From Fluviicola sp. (GTDB lineage Bacteria; Bacteroidota; Bacteroidia; Flavobacteriales_D; Crocinitomicaceae), in assembly GCF_030151805.1 (NCBI RefSeq), contig NZ_JASLCN010000414.1:1-8497 (forward strand): a DNA stretch of 8,497 nt, read 5' to 3'. Below are positions 5,223 through 8,497 of the stretch, piece after piece; position 1 is the stretch's first letter; each line of letters starts with the position of its first letter. The notes below the pieces were generated by a model that was not told where the DNA came from, ran no database searches, and saw only the letters and a program-made list of their open reading frames with translations. The position numbers and the translations under genes are program-made.

Positions 5223-7301
5223 CTACTTCAAAAGTAAGGGAATTGAATGAATTCCTCCTGCTCCATCCACTTTCACCAAATAATATCCTGCATTCAGATT
5301 TGTAAGTGGAATAAAATACGAATCGCTTGTTTCCTGGAGGTTCTTTTCTTCAAAAACAATTCTTCCCCGGGCATCCGATAATTGAATGGTTTTTGGGGAA
5401 ATCCCGGAATTCCATTTCAAAAGTGCAAAACCACCTTTTTCAGCAGGATTGGGATAAAGCATCAACGCTTGCTCATTACCCGGCTCTGAAAGTCCCAATT
5501 CGTTCAGTTTCCCGATCCGGATGTTATCCAAAAAGAAATTATTCCCTCCTTTTGATTCAAAACGGAACCTGATTTGTGTCCGATTGGTGAAATTGACTGC
5601 CCCGTTAACAATCGCTGTATCACTTGCCCATTCATTGAGAGAAGCCGGTTCGAATGGCGTTGTCCACAACTGACTCACCGATTTTAATAAGCCCGAACCC
5701 GTATACGTCTTTTTAATCTGCCATGTTTCCCCGCAGTCATTGGAAATCATGATCCGGAACAAATCCGCATCGTTGATCGTTCTCTGAGCATAAGCCCAAT
5801 CGAAAGAAACAGCCAAACTGGTGAATCCTGACAAATCCAAAGGATCGGAGGTGAATTCATAAGCCTGGTTGGAACCCGCATCGAAGTTATTGATTTGAAT
5901 GGATTGAGCGCTCTGAAAACCAGTGGAAGCGATTTCCCAATTATAGGTTTGTACAGATTCGTTCACATGCCATCTGCTTTCAAATCCTGAAAAACCATCT
6001 TCAAAACCTTCCGTTTTACCATGTTCTGTCCCAATATTGGGAATTACCGTCACGTAATCCGAGAGTGAAATTTCCAGGGTGTCCGTTCCGTTACTCACTT
6101 TGATCCCCACATCATACATTCCTGTCTGATTAAACAAAACCGTCACCGTTTCATCCGTTAAAGATCCGAGAACCGTTCCTCCGCTAAAATTCCACAATCG
6201 GTTCGTTATACCATGTGATGAAACATCTTTAAAAAGAACGGTATCTCCCTGGCAGATTACCCGCTTGCTTGTTTCAAATTTCGCCTCACAAAGCTGAAAC
6301 GACAAATCATTCGTTCCGGTGGCGTTTAAATTACCGGTGGACCACAAATTATTCCGTTGCGCAACAGATGAGTTCAATGCTGCATGCATGCGCACTTTCT
6401 GACCTTCTGTAAACATCAACGCACAATAGGCATAATCCATGTAATTCTGCACATTGTCCGGGCCGCCGCAAGAACTTGCTCCGAGGTTGCAACTCGACCA
6501 GCCAATCGTGTTCGGAGTATCTGTTACTTCATCATCGTAAGCGCAATTTCCGGCATTTCCAACCGGTAAATAATAAAAATTCGGCACGTTGTTTCCTCCC
6601 CAGATGTGATAGAGATTCAAGTAATGACCGATTTCATGCGAAAGAACTGTTCTCCTGAAATAATCCGAAGTTCCGATCGTCCCTACATAATCATGGCGAA
6701 TTACAATTCCGTCCCATTCGGGAATCGTGTCTGCAACAGCCGGCATCAAAGCATGCCCTGCCAAACCTGCGGCATCGAAACACACATAAATATTGAGGTA
6801 TTTTTCAGGCGGCCAGTGAATCAGATCTTTCACCTGGTGATCTCCGGCATATGTCAACGGAGAAACTGTTCTGGTAATTCCGGAAGTACAATTTCCATCC
6901 GGGTCGATCTGAGCCAAACGAATTTCAATCTGGGCATCCGCTGCAATGGATTGAAAGGCCGGAACAATCTGATTCGTGTCGGGGTTGAGCTTGCGGTATT
7001 GCAGGTTTACCTGTTCAATTGCATCGTGAATCTGGGAATTACTGATGTTTTCCGTTCCATTGTTGTGGATGATGTGAAATACAACAGGAATAATATACGT
7101 TGCCCCGGATTTCGGAGGATTTGCCTGAAATTGCCTTGTAAACCATTCAAGTTTTTGCTTCGATCGCAAAAAAGCGTGTTGGTATTCGGGATGTTCCTGA
7201 AATAGTTTTTGTTCCATTTCATCACTTCCGCAATGAAGTAAAGTCTGAGTAAATCCGCTCGAAAAAGCAAATACCCAAACAAATAAAAGGATTCCTTTCA
7301 T
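5223..7301 (-). CDS. Secreted M43 (pappalysin-like) zinc metalloprotease with T9SS sorting domain
   Basis: A 692-residue exported protein. The signal peptide is residues 1-19 (cut after GFTQ), followed by a propeptide-like region with HCGSDEMEQ at 23-31, a common start in this family. The catalytic domain spans about 68-320: zinc motif HEIGHYLNLYH with H222, E223, H226 and H232, and a Met-turn NYMDY at 286-290 followed by MFTEGQKVRM. The Asn in the motif's usual Gly position is, from memory, common in Bacteroidota M43 enzymes. A PKD-like domain follows (about 340-420), then a jelly-roll/MAM-like region (about 430-598, ending FFLDNIRIG), then a type A T9SS sorting domain (about 611-692) with YPNP at 616-619 and LNAGYYLVKV. 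It is probably released or surface-attached by type IX secretion and digests extracellular protein; substrate unknown. It stands alone, lies after the fasciclin terminator and has no obvious terminator of its own. A weak TATATTTA box lies at 7327-7334. Confidence 0.95.
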   Translation of the reverse strand: MKGILLFVWVFAFSSGFTQTLLHCGSDEMEQKLFQEHPEYQHAFLRSKQKLEWFTRQFQANPPKSGATYIIPVVFHIIHNNGTENISNSQIHDAIEQVNLQYRKLNPDTNQIVPAFQSIAADAQIEIRLAQIDPDGNCTSGITRTVSPLTYAGDHQVKDLIHWPPEKYLNIYVCFDAAGLAGHALMPAVADTIPEWDGIVIRHDYVGTIGTSDYFRRTVLSHEIGHYLNLYHIWGGNNVPNFYYLPVGNAGNCAYDDEVTDTPNTIGWSSCNLGASSCGGPDNVQNYMDYAYCALMFTEGQKVRMHAALNSSVAQRNNLWSTGNLNATGTNDLSFQLCEAKFETSKRVICQGDTVLFKDVSSHGITNRLWNFSGGTVLGSLTDETVTVLFNQTGMYDVGIKVSNGTDTLEISLSDYVTVIPNIGTEHGKTEGFEDGFSGFESRWHVNESVQTYNWEIASTGFQSAQSIQINNFDAGSNQAYEFTSDPLDLSGFTSLAVSFDWAYAQRTINDADLFRIMISNDCGETWQIKKTYTGSGLLKSVSQLWTTPFEPASLNEWASDTAIVNGAVNFTNRTQIRFRFESKGGNNFFLDNIRIGKLNELGLSEPGNEQALMLYPNPAEKGGFALLKWNSGISPKTIQLSDARGRIVFEEKNLQETSDSYFIPLTNLNAGYYLVKVDGAGGIHSIPLLLK

Positions 7302-7374
7302 GATTGTTTTCTAGTAGTAAGTGCAGTAAATATAAAGCTTTTATCTTTTCTTTTGGTCTGAGAAATCTTCAAAC

Positions 7375-7407
7375 AAAAAAACCGACCTGTCAACTGACGG
7401 ATCGGTT
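7375..7407 (-). terminator. Intrinsic terminator of the fasciclin gene
   Basis: On the minus strand AACCGATC pairs with GGTCGGTT (8 bp, one wobble), extended past one mismatch by further pairs, and is followed by a run of T (complement of 7375-7381). It lies 37 bases past the fasciclin stop and separates that gene from the metalloprotease. Confidence 0.75.
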
Positions 7408-7444
7408 CGTAACGCAAAAGTTAAAGTTATGTTCAGTTAGTCAA

Positions 7445-8053
7445 TTACATTTTCTTCGGAAGCACTACCGCATCAATCACATACGTTACTCCGTTGGAAG
7501 AAATCACGTCTGCAATGGTAATCTGAGCTCCATTTACAAACCATTTTCCATCTTTTTCTGTGATCATCAGATTTTCTCCCTGAACGGTTTTCAATGTTTG
7601 TCCGTTTTTCAAATCCCCTGATTTGATAGCTCCCGGAACCACATGATACGTCAATACGGAAGTTAATTTTCCTTTATTCTCCGGTTTCAACAGATTTTCT
7701 ACTGTTCCTTTCGGCAATTTATCGAATGCTGCATTGGTAGGAGCAAACACCGTGAACGGACCGTCTCCTTTCAAGGTTTCAACCAAACCTGCGGCTTTCA
7801 CCGCTGCAACCAACGTGGTATGATCTGCAGAACCCATTGCATTATCTACGATGTCTTTTGAAGGAACCATTTTCGCTCCGCCAACCAATACATAAGGCTC
7901 TTCTTTTTCTGCTTCGGGTTTCACCGGCATCTTATCAGAAGCCTCCATTTTCGCTTCTTCAGACGCTTTCTCTTCGTTTCCACTACCACAACTTGTTACT
8001 CCAAATGCTGTTACAGAAGCAGCAATCGCCAGGGATAAAATTGACTTTTTCAT
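7445..8053 (-). CDS. Fasciclin (FAS1) domain lipoprotein
   Basis: A 202-residue protein with a lipoprotein signal MKKSILSLAI to VTSC, lipidated at C22. A charged Glu/Lys/Met-rich linker (about 23-55, EEKASEEAKMEASDK) follows, then one complete FAS1 domain: VGGAKMVPSKDIVDNA (57-72), DHTTLVAAVKAAGL (77-90), GPFTVFAPTNAAFDKLP (98-114), LTYHVVPG (134-141) and ITIADVISSNGVTYVIDAVV (178-197). FAS1 domains are adhesion modules of secreted and surface proteins; the short bacterial form resembles MPT70-type proteins. It probably sits on the outer membrane or cell surface, in adhesion or matrix binding. The frame extends to 8119, but the ATG at 8053 starts a proper signal peptide, and the longer start would lie in the terminator of the preceding gene. 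It has its own terminator and is monocistronic. Confidence 0.95.
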   Translation of the reverse strand: MKKSILSLAIAASVTAFGVTSCGSGNEEKASEEAKMEASDKMPVKPEAEKEEPYVLVGGAKMVPSKDIVDNAMGSADHTTLVAAVKAAGLVETLKGDGPFTVFAPTNAAFDKLPKGTVENLLKPENKGKLTSVLTYHVVPGAIKSGDLKNGQTLKTVQGENLMITEKDGKWFVNGAQITIADVISSNGVTYVIDAVVLPKKM

Positions 8054-8076
8054 ATTCGTTTTTTTAAGGTTATGAA

Positions 8077-8116
8077 TCAGATACGTCAGATCTTTCCTTT
8101 TGGATTTTCCGGAAAA
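8077..8116. promoter_or_regulatory. Palindrome and hexamer repeat upstream of the fasciclin gene
   Basis: TTTTCCGGAAAA at 8105-8116 is a perfect 12-bp palindrome, and TCAGAT occurs twice (8077-8082 and 8086-8091) with a 3-base spacer. Both lie in the 64 bases between the fasciclin ATG and the terminator of the upstream miniprotein gene, where its promoter must be. No TANNTTTG box is seen, so control by a dedicated regulator or an alternative sigma factor is possible. This is inference from position only. Confidence 0.3.
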
Positions 8117-8117
8117 C

Positions 8118-8144
8118 AAAAAAGCCTCGCAAAACTTGCAAGGC
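8118..8144 (-). terminator. Intrinsic terminator of the membrane miniprotein gene
   Basis: On the minus strand GCCTTGCAA and TTGCGAGGC pair (9 bp, one wobble) around a GTT loop and are followed by six T (complement of 8118-8123). It begins 24 bases past the miniprotein stop, giving good independent support that the short upstream frame is a real transcribed gene. Confidence 0.85.
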
Positions 8145-8167
8145 CTTCTAAATATGATTGATTCAGA

Positions 8168-8335
8168 TTATTTTTTATCTGCTTCGTCGTCTTTTTCAAA
8201 AACACGCTTCGGACGCATTTGTTGGTTAATTCCCAATGTAATCCAGAAAGGAAGAACAAACCCCATTAAGAATAACAACATCCAAAATGCCATACCTCCA
8301 ATCAAAAGAAATAATACAATACCGAAAATGCTCAT
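8168..8335 (-). CDS. 55-residue membrane miniprotein
   Basis: The ATG at 8335 opens a 55-codon frame to TAA at 8168. The product starts MSIFGIVLFLLIGGMAFWML and stays hydrophobic and uncharged to about residue 37, long enough for one long or two short membrane helices with a Gly-Gly break at 13-14. A charged tail follows (RPKRVFEKDD, ending EADKK). The basic cluster after the helix suggests the tail faces the cytoplasm. I do not recognise a family. A promoter-like TACTTTTA box lies 28-35 bases upstream and a strong terminator follows, so it appears to be a complete single-gene unit. Composition fits its neighbours. It could be an assembly or regulatory subunit of a larger membrane complex, but nothing nearby identifies one. 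Confidence 0.8.
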   Translation of the reverse strand: MSIFGIVLFLLIGGMAFWMLLFLMGFVLPFWITLGINQQMRPKRVFEKDDEADKK

Positions 8336-8362
8336 GGTGTACTAATTTGTGTTTTGTGTGCG

Positions 8363-8383
8363 TAAAAGTAGTAAAAAAATCAA
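8363..8383 (-). promoter_or_regulatory. Probable promoter of the membrane miniprotein gene
   Basis: On the minus strand TACTTTTA (complement of 8363-8370) matches TANNTTTG except for the last base, with TTG at 8381-8383 ten bases upstream. The layout closely resembles the rplU promoter, including a shared TTTAC just before the box. It overlaps the candidate terminator of the preceding gene. Confidence 0.4.
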
Positions 8384-8398
8384 AAAGCAAGCCTTTTT
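8373..8398 (-). terminator. Weak terminator after the right-edge gene
   Basis: AAAAAG (8382-8387) and CTTTTT (8393-8398) form a 6-bp stem with a 5-base loop, followed on the minus strand by GA and seven T (complement of 8373-8379). The stem is A-T rich and therefore weak. It lies 28 bases past the stop codon at 8427. Confidence 0.4.
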
Positions 8399-8426
8399 AC
8401 TACAAATATTCTAAGAAAAAAGCATT

Positions 8427-8497
8427 CTAGGAAGCTAACTGACTTAACAAGGTTTCTGCACGTTGCAAGAGTTCGTTCGTTTCAAGATTCTCAGTTC
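8427..8497 (-). CDS. C-terminal end of an unidentified protein (partial, runs off right edge)
   Basis: The last 22 codons before TAG at 8427-8429 read TENLETNELLQRAETLL and end SQLAS, an amphipathic helix typical of a protein C-terminus. The other two minus-strand frames stop within this stretch and one of them stops at once. A weak terminator follows. Too little is present to name the product. Confidence 0.5.
   Translation of the reverse strand, partial: TENLETNELLQRAETLLSQLAS

Noticed and set aside
6606..7205. Long plus-strand frame of 199 codons
   Set aside because: It lies wholly antisense to the M43 metalloprotease, whose signal peptide and upstream catalytic-domain segments occupy the opposite strand here. 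Its translation shows no domain or signal.

Overview
The window looks like chromosomal DNA of a Bacteroidota bacterium, most likely Flavobacteriales (a Fluviicola/Crocinitomicaceae-like organism is my guess from memory of protein style, not a search). The evidence is a C-terminal type IX secretion (T9SS) sorting domain on a large M43 metalloprotease, signal peptides ending in a small residue plus Gln, a TANNTTTG-type promoter, weak ribosome binding sites, and a GNVGIGTT motif typical of Bacteroidota surface proteins. Every gene I can support lies on the minus strand, so gene order is read from high to low coordinates.

Layout from right to left: the last 22 codons of an unidentified gene (8427-8497); a 55-residue membrane miniprotein (8168-8335); a fasciclin-domain lipoprotein (7445-8053); a secreted M43 metalloprotease with PKD, jelly-roll-like and T9SS domains (5223-7301); the ribosomal pair rplU-rpmA (4384-5000); serS (2988-4258); an inverted-repeat element (2769-2924); a two-gene envelope operon of a coiled-coil lipoprotein and a TPR protein (317-2693); and the first 37 codons of another secreted protein that runs off the left edge (1-113). 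Intrinsic terminators with T-tracts on the minus strand follow the right-edge gene, the miniprotein, the fasciclin gene, rpmA, serS and probably the TPR gene. Most genes are therefore separate transcription units; rplU-rpmA and lipoprotein-TPR are the two clear operons.

The genes are housekeeping translation (L21, L27, seryl-tRNA synthetase) set among cell-envelope and secreted functions. No phage, CRISPR, restriction, toxin or other defence module is visible, and I do not see a clear new system. The most informative anomaly is a one-base deletion near the 3' end of serS. It removes the conserved C-terminus and makes the open frame read through its own terminator into the inverted-repeat element. 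It is most simply a sequence error, but it decides how that gene is annotated. Other points to check are the repeat element, a perfect 16-bp palindrome upstream of rplU, the miniprotein, and the uncharacterised lipoprotein-TPR operon.
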